Of a stretch of 38,615 nt of DNA, positions 20,338-27,743 are shown piece after piece. The position numbers were made by a program, and so were the translations under genes. Within the stretch, counting starts at the first letter, position 1. The number at the start of each line of letters is the position of its first letter. Source of the DNA: JBLIKP01 sp047635375 (GTDB taxonomy: Bacteria > Bacteroidota > Bacteroidia > Sphingobacteriales > Sphingobacteriaceae). The stretch covers positions 1 to 38,615 of the forward strand of contig JBLIKP010000010.1 in NCBI GenBank assembly GCA_047635375.1, in the 5' to 3' direction. The notes below the pieces were generated by a model, which was not told the origin of the DNA, did no database searches, and was given only the letters and a program-made list of their open reading frames with translations.

Positions 20338-21657
20338 TTATTTGGGAAGGGATACTACATTTCTTCCAATACTATTGTAATAAAATCCATTTTCTTCCAT
20401 AGTTTCATTTTCATAAAGATTTCTACCGTCAAAAATAATCGGGTACTTTAAGTTTTCTTTCATTCTATTAAATTCTGGTGTTCTGAAAACCGTCCACTCT
20501 GTAAGAATTAATAATGCATCAGCATTTTTCAAGACTTCGTATTGGTTTACTCCATATTGAATGGCATCTCCAAATACTTTTTTGGTATTTCTCATTGCTT
20601 CAGGATCGAAAACCGAAATATTAACTCCCAAATCCAATAATTCTTGAATTACATAAATCGCAGGAGCTTCCCTAATATCATCTGTATTTGGCTTAAATGC
20701 TAGCCCCCAAATTGCAATAGAAGCTCCGTTTAATTCGCCTTTAAAGAATTTCTTTACTTTGTTAACAAATTTTTCTCTTTGAGCCAAATTCACCTGCATT
20801 ACTGATTTTAATATTTTAAAATCATACTCATTTTCTCTCGAAGTTTTTTCTAAGGCTTGAACATCTTTAGGGAAGCAACTTCCGCCATAACCAACTCCAG
20901 GGAATAAAAATCTTTTTCCAATTCTATCATCAGTTCCGATTCCTTTTCTAACTGAATTCACATCGGCACCAACCACCTCACACAAATTAGCAATCTCATT
21001 CATAAATGAGATTTTCGTTGCTAAAAAGGAGTTCGCCGCATACTTGGTAACCTCAGCGGACCGCTCGTCCATGAAAATTATAGGGTTACCCATACGAACG
21101 AAAGGCGAATATAATTCTTTTACAATCTTTTTTGCTCTTTCACTCGAGGCCCCAACCACAATACGATCAGGTTTCATAAAATCATCTATTGCGACACCTT
21201 CACGCAGAAATTCAGGGTTGGAGACTACGTCAAATGGAATATCTGTTTTGGCAGAAATTGCAGCTTTTACTTTATCGGCCGTCCCTACTGGAACTGTACT
21301 TTTATCAATGATTACTTTATACTCGTTTAACAATTCCCCTAACTGATCTGCAACTCCTAAAATATAGCTCAAGTCAGCTGAACCATCTTCACCTGGAGGT
21401 GTAGGAAGTGCTAGAAATATTATCTGAGAGCTTTTAACTGCACTAGGTAAATCAGTTGTAAAAAAAAGTCTTTCTTGAGAAATATTACGATGAAAAAGGA
21501 GATCTAATCTCGGTTCGAAAATAGGAACATGGCCATTTTTCATTGATTCCACCTTTTCGGCGTCAATATCAACACATGTTACGGTGTTTCCCATTTCGGC
21601 TAGGCATGTTCCAGTTACTAAACCTACATACCCAGTACCAACTACTGCAATTTTCAT
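20338..21657 (-). CDS. ugd: UDP-glucose 6-dehydrogenase
   Basis: Oxidises UDP-glucose to UDP-glucuronate with two NAD. The 439-residue protein begins with the Rossmann motif VVGTGYVGLVTGTCLAEMG. It has the catalytic cysteine Cys261 in GVGYGGSCFPKDV, the conserved KYAANSFLATKISFMNEIA helix and a C-terminal UDP-binding domain (WGLAFKPNTDDIREAP). The sequence fits UDP-glucose rather than UDP-ManNAc dehydrogenases, but the two are close. It is the first gene of the minus-strand cluster; the short divergent gap to 21748 shows only weak promoter-like sequences. Confidence 0.93.
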   Translation of the reverse strand: MKIAVVGTGYVGLVTGTCLAEMGNTVTCVDIDAEKVESMKNGHVPIFEPRLDLLFHRNISQERLFFTTDLPSAVKSSQIIFLALPTPPGEDGSADLSYILGVADQLGELLNEYKVIIDKSTVPVGTADKVKAAISAKTDIPFDVVSNPEFLREGVAIDDFMKPDRIVVGASSERAKKIVKELYSPFVRMGNPIIFMDERSAEVTKYAANSFLATKISFMNEIANLCEVVGADVNSVRKGIGTDDRIGKRFLFPGVGYGGSCFPKDVQALEKTSRENEYDFKILKSVMQVNLAQREKFVNKVKKFFKGELNGASIAIWGLAFKPNTDDIREAPAIYVIQELLDLGVNISVFDPEAMRNTKKVFGDAIQYGVNQYEVLKNADALLILTEWTVFRTPEFNRMKENLKYPIIFDGRNLYENETMEENGFYYNSIGRNVVSLPK

Positions 21658-21747
21658 AAATCACTATACGTTAAAGCGGATTATAAAGTATTTAAGTGGC
21701 GAATATAGTCAATTAAGAGGTAAAAAATCGTTTAATTTGCAGTATAA

Positions 21748-22539
21748 ATGAATCCCAATAGACAAGCACAAGCAATTTTGAAAATATTTAAATTCCAGGT
21801 TATTTTAGGAGTATTATCAATTCTTTTCTGCGAGTCCAAGGCTCAAGGAAATATTAGAGACTCCTCAATAAACATTGTAACCATTTCCCCTTCATATAGC
21901 TACCAATTTTCCTACGGCGACCTTTCAAAAAGATTTGGGAATCACAGTAGTTTGGGAATAAAGACAAATTATCAGCATTATTCAGGTTGGGTTATAGGAT
22001 TGAATACCAACTTTATTTTCGGACTAAATGTAAAGCAGGATGGGGTTTTAGATAATATTAGTACCTCTGAAGGCCAAATTATTAATCAAAATGGTCAGTT
22101 TGAGGATTATACATTATTGGAACGAGGATTTGACGTTACACTTAGTGGTGGCCGGTTATTTAAAATTTTTGGTCCAAACCAAAACTCAGGAATTCTATTG
22201 ACCGCTGGCGCAGGATTGCTACAGCATAAAATATTGATTCAGAATTTCGATAACAAGGCTCCTCAAATAACCACCCCTTACAAAAAAGGATACGACAGAC
22301 TTAGTAACGGATTATCAACCACACAATTTATTGGTTACCAATATTTAGATAACAAACGATTAGTAAATTTCTTTATCGGAATTGAATTTACCCAAGGTTT
22401 CACACAAAATAGAAGGTCTTTCAATTTTGATACTGGAACAAAAAATTCTGAAAAAAGGCTGGATTTATTCCATGGATTAAGAATAGGCTGGACTCTTCCT
22501 TTATACAATCGAGCACCTGAAGACTATTATTACTTCTAA
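21748..22539 (+). CDS. Probable outer-membrane beta-barrel protein
   Basis: A 263-residue protein without a recognised family name. An N-terminal hydrophobic stretch (FQVILGVLSILFCESKAQ) looks like a signal peptide, cleaved near Ala-Gln. The rest alternates hydrophobic and polar residues with many Gly and aromatics (SLGIKTNYQHYSGWVIGLN, SGILLTAGAGLL, FFIGIEFTQGF). It ends in Phe, the usual last residue of outer-membrane barrels. Its stop overlaps the start of the Kdo transferase gene in TAATG, suggesting coupling; a role in LPS or the envelope is possible but only inferred from that. Confidence 0.65.
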   Translation: MNPNRQAQAILKIFKFQVILGVLSILFCESKAQGNIRDSSINIVTISPSYSYQFSYGDLSKRFGNHSSLGIKTNYQHYSGWVIGLNTNFIFGLNVKQDGVLDNISTSEGQIINQNGQFEDYTLLERGFDVTLSGGRLFKIFGPNQNSGILLTAGAGLLQHKILIQNFDNKAPQITTPYKKGYDRLSNGLSTTQFIGYQYLDNKRLVNFFIGIEFTQGFTQNRRSFNFDTGTKNSEKRLDLFHGLRIGWTLPLYNRAPEDYYYF

Positions 22540-23777
22540 TGACACACAAGGTTTACAATTTATGTATCTCGTTTTTATCTCTAATTTTACCGGTAATTGG
22601 GATTTTTTTAAAAAAAATCAGAGAATTTATTCGGGTGAGACGAGGGGGATTCAAATTATTATCTCATAAAATTGGAACACAAAATAAATATGCTTGGTTT
22701 CATTTCGCATCTTTAGGTGAGTTCAACCAAGCCAGATATTTCCTGTCAAAGTTCAAACAAAAGCACCCACAATATTCCATTGTTATTTCATTTTTTTCTT
22801 CCTCGGGATATAATGCTATTAAAAATAATTCCATTGCCGACGTGGTAACCTATTTCCCAATAGACTCACCTACCAATGCGGAAAAATTTATTAGAATAAT
22901 AAACCCAGAAATTGCAATTTTTACGAAGTACGAATTTTGGTTAAATCATCTTCACGAATTAAATAAAAGGAAGATACCAACAATCTTAATCTCAGCAATA
23001 ATTAATGAGAATTTAGGATTTGCGCCTAGGATATATTCTAAATTAGTGCGAAAAAATCTACAATATTTTTCTAAAATTTTCACCCAAGACCAAGCATCCA
23101 TTGAAACATTGTCCAAATGGAATTTCTCCAACACCTTCCTTTCAGGAGACACAAGGGTTGATAGTGTTTTACAGAATATTTTAATAACCAAAAAGTATAC
23201 TTGGGTGGAGAAATTTAAATGCGGAGGTGCAATTTGGATTGCAGGAAGCACATGGGAATCTGATGAAAAATTAATTTCTGAAGTATTTAAACAATTAACG
23301 GGAGTTAGACTCATTCTTGCGCCACACAATGTGGAGGAAAGCAATATTCAGCGCATTTTAAGGCTATTTCCAGAGTCAATAAGGTATACGAACATTCATG
23401 CCTTGAACTCAGAAAGAATCATAATCATTGACAAAATTGGAGAATTGGCTAGCCTATATAGATTTTCAGATTTCGCACATATAGGGGGCGGATTTGGAGC
23501 TGGGATTCACAACACATTAGAGCCTGCCGTGTTTGGCAATCCGATTACTTTTGGCCCGAAATACAAAAAATTTCCAGAAGCTGTTTCTTTAAAAGAGATG
23601 GATTGTGCATTTGAAATAAATTCACCTTCGGAATTATTGGAAATAATCAACACAAAGCTTCGAGTTGACTCGTATAAAGACCAAACTAAACTAACCCTAA
23701 GTAATTATTTCAATCAACACAAAGGGGCAAGTGATAAAATTTTGAAGGAAATTGAAGAAATATTTCCAAATAGTTGA
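22539..23777 (+). CDS. waaA: 3-deoxy-D-manno-octulosonic acid (Kdo) transferase
   Basis: Transfers Kdo from CMP-Kdo to lipid A precursor at the inner membrane, the first core step of LPS. The 412-residue protein has an N-terminal hydrophobic anchor (LCISFLSLILPVIGIFL). The catalytic-base segment is WFHFASLGEFNQARYF, followed by IFTKYEFWLNHLHELNKRKI (family: TKxExWPN). The C-terminal half shows APHNVEESN and GGGFGAGIHNTLEPAVFGNP, hallmarks of the glycosyltransferase-30 family. The length is typical. Its presence shows a Gram-negative LPS-making cell. Confidence 0.94.
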   Translation: MTHKVYNLCISFLSLILPVIGIFLKKIREFIRVRRGGFKLLSHKIGTQNKYAWFHFASLGEFNQARYFLSKFKQKHPQYSIVISFFSSSGYNAIKNNSIADVVTYFPIDSPTNAEKFIRIINPEIAIFTKYEFWLNHLHELNKRKIPTILISAIINENLGFAPRIYSKLVRKNLQYFSKIFTQDQASIETLSKWNFSNTFLSGDTRVDSVLQNILITKKYTWVEKFKCGGAIWIAGSTWESDEKLISEVFKQLTGVRLILAPHNVEESNIQRILRLFPESIRYTNIHALNSERIIIIDKIGELASLYRFSDFAHIGGGFGAGIHNTLEPAVFGNPITFGPKYKKFPEAVSLKEMDCAFEINSPSELLEIINTKLRVDSYKDQTKLTLSNYFNQHKGASDKILKEIEEIFPNS

Positions 23778-23806
23778 ATTATTTAAAGGATTAACCCTTT
23801 ATAAGT

Positions 23807-23838
23807 TTGAATTATATCAAAAGGTTTTTTTATCTTTG
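23807..23838 (+). promoter_or_regulatory. Promoter for rpmH
   Basis: TTG at 23807-23809 (within TTTG), a 21-nt spacer, and TATCTTTG at 23831-23838 match the Bacteroidota consensus. It lies 23 nt upstream of the rpmH ATG. Confidence 0.8.
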
Positions 23839-23861
23839 CCCTTCCAAAAAAAGGACTAGAA

Positions 23862-24017
23862 ATGAAAAGAACTTTTCAACCCTCACGTAGAAAAAGAAGA
23901 AATAAGCACGGATTCCGCAAAAGAATGGAATCTGCTAATGGTCGTAAAGTATTGGCTGCTCGTCGTGCAAAAGGTCGTAAACGCCTAACTGTTTCTGACA
24001 CTACACGTAGAAAATAA
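23862..24017 (+). CDS. rpmH: 50S ribosomal protein L34
   Basis: A 51-residue, very basic protein of the large ribosomal subunit. It starts MKRTFQPSRRKRRNKHGFRK, continues RMESANGRKVLAARRAKGRK and ends TRRK; RTFQPS and GRKVLAARRAKGRKRL are the L34 signatures. It has an SD-like AAGGA seven bases before the ATG, unusual among its neighbours. It is set off by a strong promoter and a terminator, and lies just before rnpA as in most bacteria. Confidence 0.98.
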   Translation: MKRTFQPSRRKRRNKHGFRKRMESANGRKVLAARRAKGRKRLTVSDTTRRK

Positions 24018-24019
24018 TT

Positions 24020-24044
24020 AAAGCCTCAGCCATGAGGCTTTTTT
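24020..24044 (+). terminator. Terminator after rpmH
   Basis: Perfect stem AAGCCTCA/TGAGGCTT with loop GCCA, followed by TTTT. It lies between rpmH and rnpA, so rnpA expression depends on readthrough or on promoter activity within about 15 nt. Confidence 0.88.
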
Positions 24045-24058
24045 AAAATTTCTGTGTT

Positions 24059-24448
24059 ATCACACGGTACACCATTCATAAGTCTGAGCGACTTAAGAGT
24101 AAAAAGCTATTAGAATCGCTTTTTACTAAAGGAAATTCCTTTTTTTGTTTTCCATTCAAAATTTATTGGATTAAAGCAGAATTAGTTGGGCCATCTAACG
24201 TCCAATTTGGAATAAGTGTGCCAAAAAAACGCTTTAAAAGTGCTGTGGACCGGAATAAGGTAAAACGCTTATTCCGGGAAAGTTATAGGCTACAAAAAAG
24301 CGAACACCTCCTTCCATATTTACAAAATCAATCCTTCGCTCTGCTTTTTGTTTATTCAGATAACAAAATTCTTACTCAAGAAATGATTTCTCGCAAACTG
24401 TTAATCTCATTTAAACGTTTAATTGAGGAAACAGAGACTAATAAATGA
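24059..24448 (+). CDS. rnpA: Ribonuclease P protein component
   Basis: Protein subunit that helps the RNase P RNA trim the 5' ends of tRNAs. The frame is open from 24047 to the TGA at 24446-24448. It shows SERLKSKKLLESLFTKGNSF at the N-terminus, FGISVPKKRFKSAVDRNKVK in the middle and the RNR-type basic motif RNKVKRLFRESYRL. No ATG, GTG or TTG occurs in frame before the first conserved block; the first GTG (24218) would remove about 40% of the protein. The best candidates are ATC at 24059 (giving T-R-Y-T-I-H-K-S-E-R-L) or ATT at 24074. About 129 residues with the first, a normal length. Position between rpmH and an S41 peptidase is the standard flavobacterial order. The identity is sure, the start is not. 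Confidence 0.9.
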   Translation: MTRYTIHKSERLKSKKLLESLFTKGNSFFCFPFKIYWIKAELVGPSNVQFGISVPKKRFKSAVDRNKVKRLFRESYRLQKSEHLLPYLQNQSFALLFVYSDNKILTQEMISRKLLISFKRLIEETETNK

Positions 24449-24492
24449 AAAATTCCTAATTTTATCATTTCCCGTCCGAGAAATTTATTTAA

Positions 24493-26160
24493 ATGAGCGA
24501 ACAACCCAACTTCATAAAACGATTCAAAAAAATCCTAATTGTAACTGCAATTGGCACGATTTCCTTTACAAGCATCTCTTTTGTAGAGGATTACTTTGAA
24601 ATCTCTAAAAACCTTGACATCTTCACAACCCTTTACAGGGAATTAAACACTTATTATGTTGATGAGATTGACCCATCGGCATTGATGAAAACTGGTATTG
24701 ACGCCATGTTGGAATCATTGGACCCCTATACTAACTTCATTTCCGAAAGTGAAATTGAAGATTACCGCGTAATGACCACAGGACAATATGGAGGTATTGG
24801 TGCGAGAGTAAGCACTCAACGAGAATACGCCACCGTAGTTGAGGTTTACGAAGGATTTGCTGCTTTTAAAGCTGGCTTACGGGCAGGTGATATCATTAAG
24901 GAAGTAAATGGTACTAGTACAAAAGGAAAAAAACCTGATGAAATTAGTAAGCTTTTAAAAGGGGCTCCAAATTCTAAAATAAAAGTCAAAGTGCTTCGCC
25001 CAGGTATCTCCTCCGTCGAAACCAAAGAAATCACTCGTGAAAAAATCAGCATAAAAAATGTGACTTACCATGGGATGATAAAAGATGATTTCGCGTATAT
25101 TAAACTCACAGGTTTCACCTTTGATGCTGGAAAAGAAGTTCGAAGCGCGCTAACGGATCTACAGAAATTTAATCCAAAAGGAATAATATTGGATTTAAGA
25201 GACAATCCCGGAGGACTATTAAGTGAAGCTGTAAATGTTTCCAATGTGTTTATTGACAAAGGGGAGCTTGTTGTTAAAACTAAGGGGAGAGTAAAGGAAT
25301 GGGAAGAATCTTATCTGACAAAGCAAACGCCCGTGGATACCAAGACCCCTTTGATTGTTTTGATAAATGACCGAAGCGCCTCAGCAAGTGAGATTGTTTC
25401 CGGTGTAATTCAAGATTTAGACCGTGGAGTAATTATTGGGCAAAAATCCTTCGGAAAAGGATTAGTTCAAGCTACTCGTCCTTTATCCTATAATGCAAAA
25501 TTGAAAATAACTACTGCCAAATATTACATCCCAAGTGGAAGATGTATTCAAGCATTGGATTACTCACACCGTGCCAAAGATGGTTCAGTTAGCAAAGTGC
25601 CCGACTCCCTAATGGCGACATTTTACACCAAAAACAAGCGCCCGGTAAAAGATGGAGGCGGTATTTATCCTGACATTTCTGTTGAAGGGCTGGAAATGAG
25701 CATAATTAGTAATGTTCTACTTGATTCTGGATTAATCTTAGACTTTGTTACCGACTATTATTTAACAAACCCTCCGGTTTCCAATGCGAAAGAATTTGAG
25801 GTTAACGAAAAAATGTACCAGGCTTTTACAAAGTTTTTATCTTCTAAAAATTACGACTACTCAACAAATACAGAAAAAATGTTAGAGGCTTACGCCGAAG
25901 CAGCCAAGAAGGAGTCTTATTATGAAGCTGTAAAAGACGAATTAAATAAGCTTGAAACTAAAATGCTCAATGATAAAAAGGGTGATCTAATGAAATTTAA
26001 AGATGAATTAAAACAAATCATCACCTACCATGCTGTTGGTCGATATCATTTTCAATCTGGCCAAATTGAAGCCTCTTTTAGTTACGATAAGGATTTATCA
26101 GCGGCATTAGATGCTTTTAAAAAACCAACGAAATTCACCCAAATTTTAAATCCAAATTAA
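24493..26160 (+). CDS. C-terminal processing peptidase, S41 family
   Basis: Periplasmic serine protease that cuts proteins near their C-terminus. The 555-residue protein has an N-terminal membrane/signal segment (ILIVTAIGTISFTSISFV, about 14-31). A PDZ domain covers about 95-170 (GGIGARVS, AGLRAGDIIKEVNG), and the S41 core about 190-345. The catalytic Ser297 is in NDRSASASEIVSG and Lys322, 25 residues later, in SFGKGLVQATRP, the proper Ser-Lys dyad spacing. A long C-terminal helical extension follows. It lies 44 nt after rnpA and 3 nt before the transporter gene, so is likely cotranscribed with it and tsaB. Confidence 0.95.
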   Translation: MSEQPNFIKRFKKILIVTAIGTISFTSISFVEDYFEISKNLDIFTTLYRELNTYYVDEIDPSALMKTGIDAMLESLDPYTNFISESEIEDYRVMTTGQYGGIGARVSTQREYATVVEVYEGFAAFKAGLRAGDIIKEVNGTSTKGKKPDEISKLLKGAPNSKIKVKVLRPGISSVETKEITREKISIKNVTYHGMIKDDFAYIKLTGFTFDAGKEVRSALTDLQKFNPKGIILDLRDNPGGLLSEAVNVSNVFIDKGELVVKTKGRVKEWEESYLTKQTPVDTKTPLIVLINDRSASASEIVSGVIQDLDRGVIIGQKSFGKGLVQATRPLSYNAKLKITTAKYYIPSGRCIQALDYSHRAKDGSVSKVPDSLMATFYTKNKRPVKDGGGIYPDISVEGLEMSIISNVLLDSGLILDFVTDYYLTNPPVSNAKEFEVNEKMYQAFTKFLSSKNYDYSTNTEKMLEAYAEAAKKESYYEAVKDELNKLETKMLNDKKGDLMKFKDELKQIITYHAVGRYHFQSGQIEASFSYDKDLSAALDAFKKPTKFTQILNPN

Positions 26161-26163
26161 ATA

Positions 26164-26982
26164 ATGTCGACGATAGACATCATCATTCTTCTTATTTCGG
26201 GTTGCCTTGGCGGATTTTTGGCAGGATTACTCGGAATTGGTGGAGGGATAGTTTATGTCGTTCTTTTTAGTTTTTATTTGGAAAAGCTAGGTTTTCCTCA
26301 AGCTACTCTGGTACCCCATATTATTGCCAACAGTTTATTTGCAATTTTTTTCGGGGGATTATCGGGAATAATAAAGCAGAGTAGAAATAAAAATTTTTTC
26401 TTAAAACCAGTTTTAATTACGGCCATTCCAGCAACCTTAGCCTCAATAGGAATTACATACTTCGTAAATAAAGGGGAGTGGTATTCCCCAACAATGTTTA
26501 AAGTATTCTTTGTTTGCTTATTAACACTTATGGCCATAAAAATATTTCTTTTCAGGAAGGATGAAAAAATTGAAAAGCCCGAGAAAACCTCCACAAAAAA
26601 ATATTTTATCACCGGATTTTCTGGTGGGCTAATTGCTGCGTTAAGTGGTGTAGGAGGAGGTGTGATTATGGTTCCATTTCTAACCAACTTTCTCCAAATA
26701 AAAATCAGGAAGGCTACAAGCATTAGTTTAGGAGTGATTGTTGTAATGGCGTTTTTCACCTCTCTCTATAGTTTTTTTGCTATTCCAACACGTGTTGAAG
26801 ACATTCCTTTCACATTTGGTTTAATCTCACTTCCAATAGTTATTCCTGCCGCAATGGGAAGTCTTTTCGGATCTCCTTTAGGTGTAACTGCCGCCGGCAA
26901 AATAAAACCAGAATACATAAGACTGCTTTTTATATTCTTTATTTCATTGGTGATTATCAGAATGGTTTACAAATTATGGTAA
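26164..26982 (+). CDS. TauE/SafE family membrane transporter
   Basis: A 272-residue inner-membrane protein with about eight hydrophobic segments arranged as two similar halves. Each half starts with the family motif: GGFLAGLLGIGGGIVYV near residue 18 and GGLIAALSGVGGGVIMVPFL near residue 156. Members export sulfite or other small anions, but the substrate cannot be told here. Its last 7 bp overlap the start of tsaB, and it starts 3 nt after the S41 peptidase gene. Confidence 0.9.
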   Translation: MSTIDIIILLISGCLGGFLAGLLGIGGGIVYVVLFSFYLEKLGFPQATLVPHIIANSLFAIFFGGLSGIIKQSRNKNFFLKPVLITAIPATLASIGITYFVNKGEWYSPTMFKVFFVCLLTLMAIKIFLFRKDEKIEKPEKTSTKKYFITGFSGGLIAALSGVGGGVIMVPFLTNFLQIKIRKATSISLGVIVVMAFFTSLYSFFAIPTRVEDIPFTFGLISLPIVIPAAMGSLFGSPLGVTAAGKIKPEYIRLLFIFFISLVIIRMVYKLW

Positions 26983-27686
26983 ATGAAAATCCTATTATTT
27001 TAGCTTTAGAAACATGCTCTGAAATTTGCTCTGTTGCGTTATTTAAAGGAAGTAAAGTGTTGGCTAACCAGCATGTGCTAAAAGAAAATAGCCACTCAGC
27101 CCTACTAACCCCTTTAATAGAGGATACTTTAAAAAAAGCAGGAATTGAAAAAAAAGAACTAACTGCAATTGCAGTTGGTATGGGCCCTGGATCATACACC
27201 GGATTACGAGTTGGACTTTCAACAGCCAAAGGATTGGCTTACGCATTAAACATACCAATAATACCAGTGGATACTTTAACCGCCATGGCATATGGAATGA
27301 AAATGTCTCTAAAAAATCATCTTAACAAAGATTCTATTTTAATTCCAATGATTGAGGCAAGGCGAATGGAAGTCTATTCAGCTGGATTCAATTTAAACTT
27401 AGACACAATTTTTCCGCCACAGCCTATAATCTTAGACGACCCAAACAGCAATAACCTGTTAATATCAATAGAAAAGGGACTTATTGGTGGTAACGGAGCC
27501 ATTAAATGCCTTGAGAACCCAACCCTCTCCCATTTGTCCATAATTTCGGAAAAAGTCATTAACGCCCTTAATTATGGGGAAATTTCAAACCGACTATTTA
27601 AGAATGGAGTATTTGTCGACACAGCATACTCCGAACCGTTCTATTTGAAGTCCCCTCCTTTAAAAAAGCCAAAAAAATTAATCTAA
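26976..27686 (+). CDS. tsaB: tRNA threonylcarbamoyladenosine biosynthesis protein TsaB
   Basis: Partner of TsaD in the complex that makes t6A37 on tRNAs reading ANN codons. The 236-residue protein starts with ILALETCSEICSVALFKG and has LTAIAVGMGPGSYTGLRVGL, the TsaB signature, then GLAYALNIPIIPVDTLTAMA. ASKHA fold with a degenerate active site, as expected of the non-catalytic partner. The ATG at 26976 overlaps the end of the transporter gene, indicating coupling. It is followed by a terminator. Confidence 0.95.
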   Translation: MVNENPIILALETCSEICSVALFKGSKVLANQHVLKENSHSALLTPLIEDTLKKAGIEKKELTAIAVGMGPGSYTGLRVGLSTAKGLAYALNIPIIPVDTLTAMAYGMKMSLKNHLNKDSILIPMIEARRMEVYSAGFNLNLDTIFPPQPIILDDPNSNNLLISIEKGLIGGNGAIKCLENPTLSHLSIISEKVINALNYGEISNRLFKNGVFVDTAYSEPFYLKSPPLKKPKKLI

Positions 27687-27690
27687 AAAA

Positions 27691-27723
27691 AATACCTCTT
27701 GATTTCTCAAGAGGTATTTTTTA
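27691..27723. terminator. Bidirectional terminator between tsaB and the OmpA-type gene
   Basis: Perfect 12-bp stem AATACCTCTTGA/TCAAGAGGTATT with loop TTTC, flanked by an A-run before and a T-run after. It lies between convergent genes and serves both. Confidence 0.92.
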
Positions 27724-27743
27724 TTTCTGAACGTTTTAAACTT

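Noticed and set aside
14227..21657. A complete capsule locus
   Set aside because: Only nucleotide-sugar, export and control genes are present; glycosyltransferases, flippase and polymerase are not in the window.
21680..21725. Sigma-70-like TTGACT and TATAAT on the minus strand before ugd
   Set aside because: The spacing is about 21 nt and Bacteroidota use a different consensus; the Bacteroidota -7 box is also poor here.
24218..24448. rnpA starting at GTG 24218
   Set aside because: It would delete the conserved N-terminal part that is plainly encoded upstream in the same frame.
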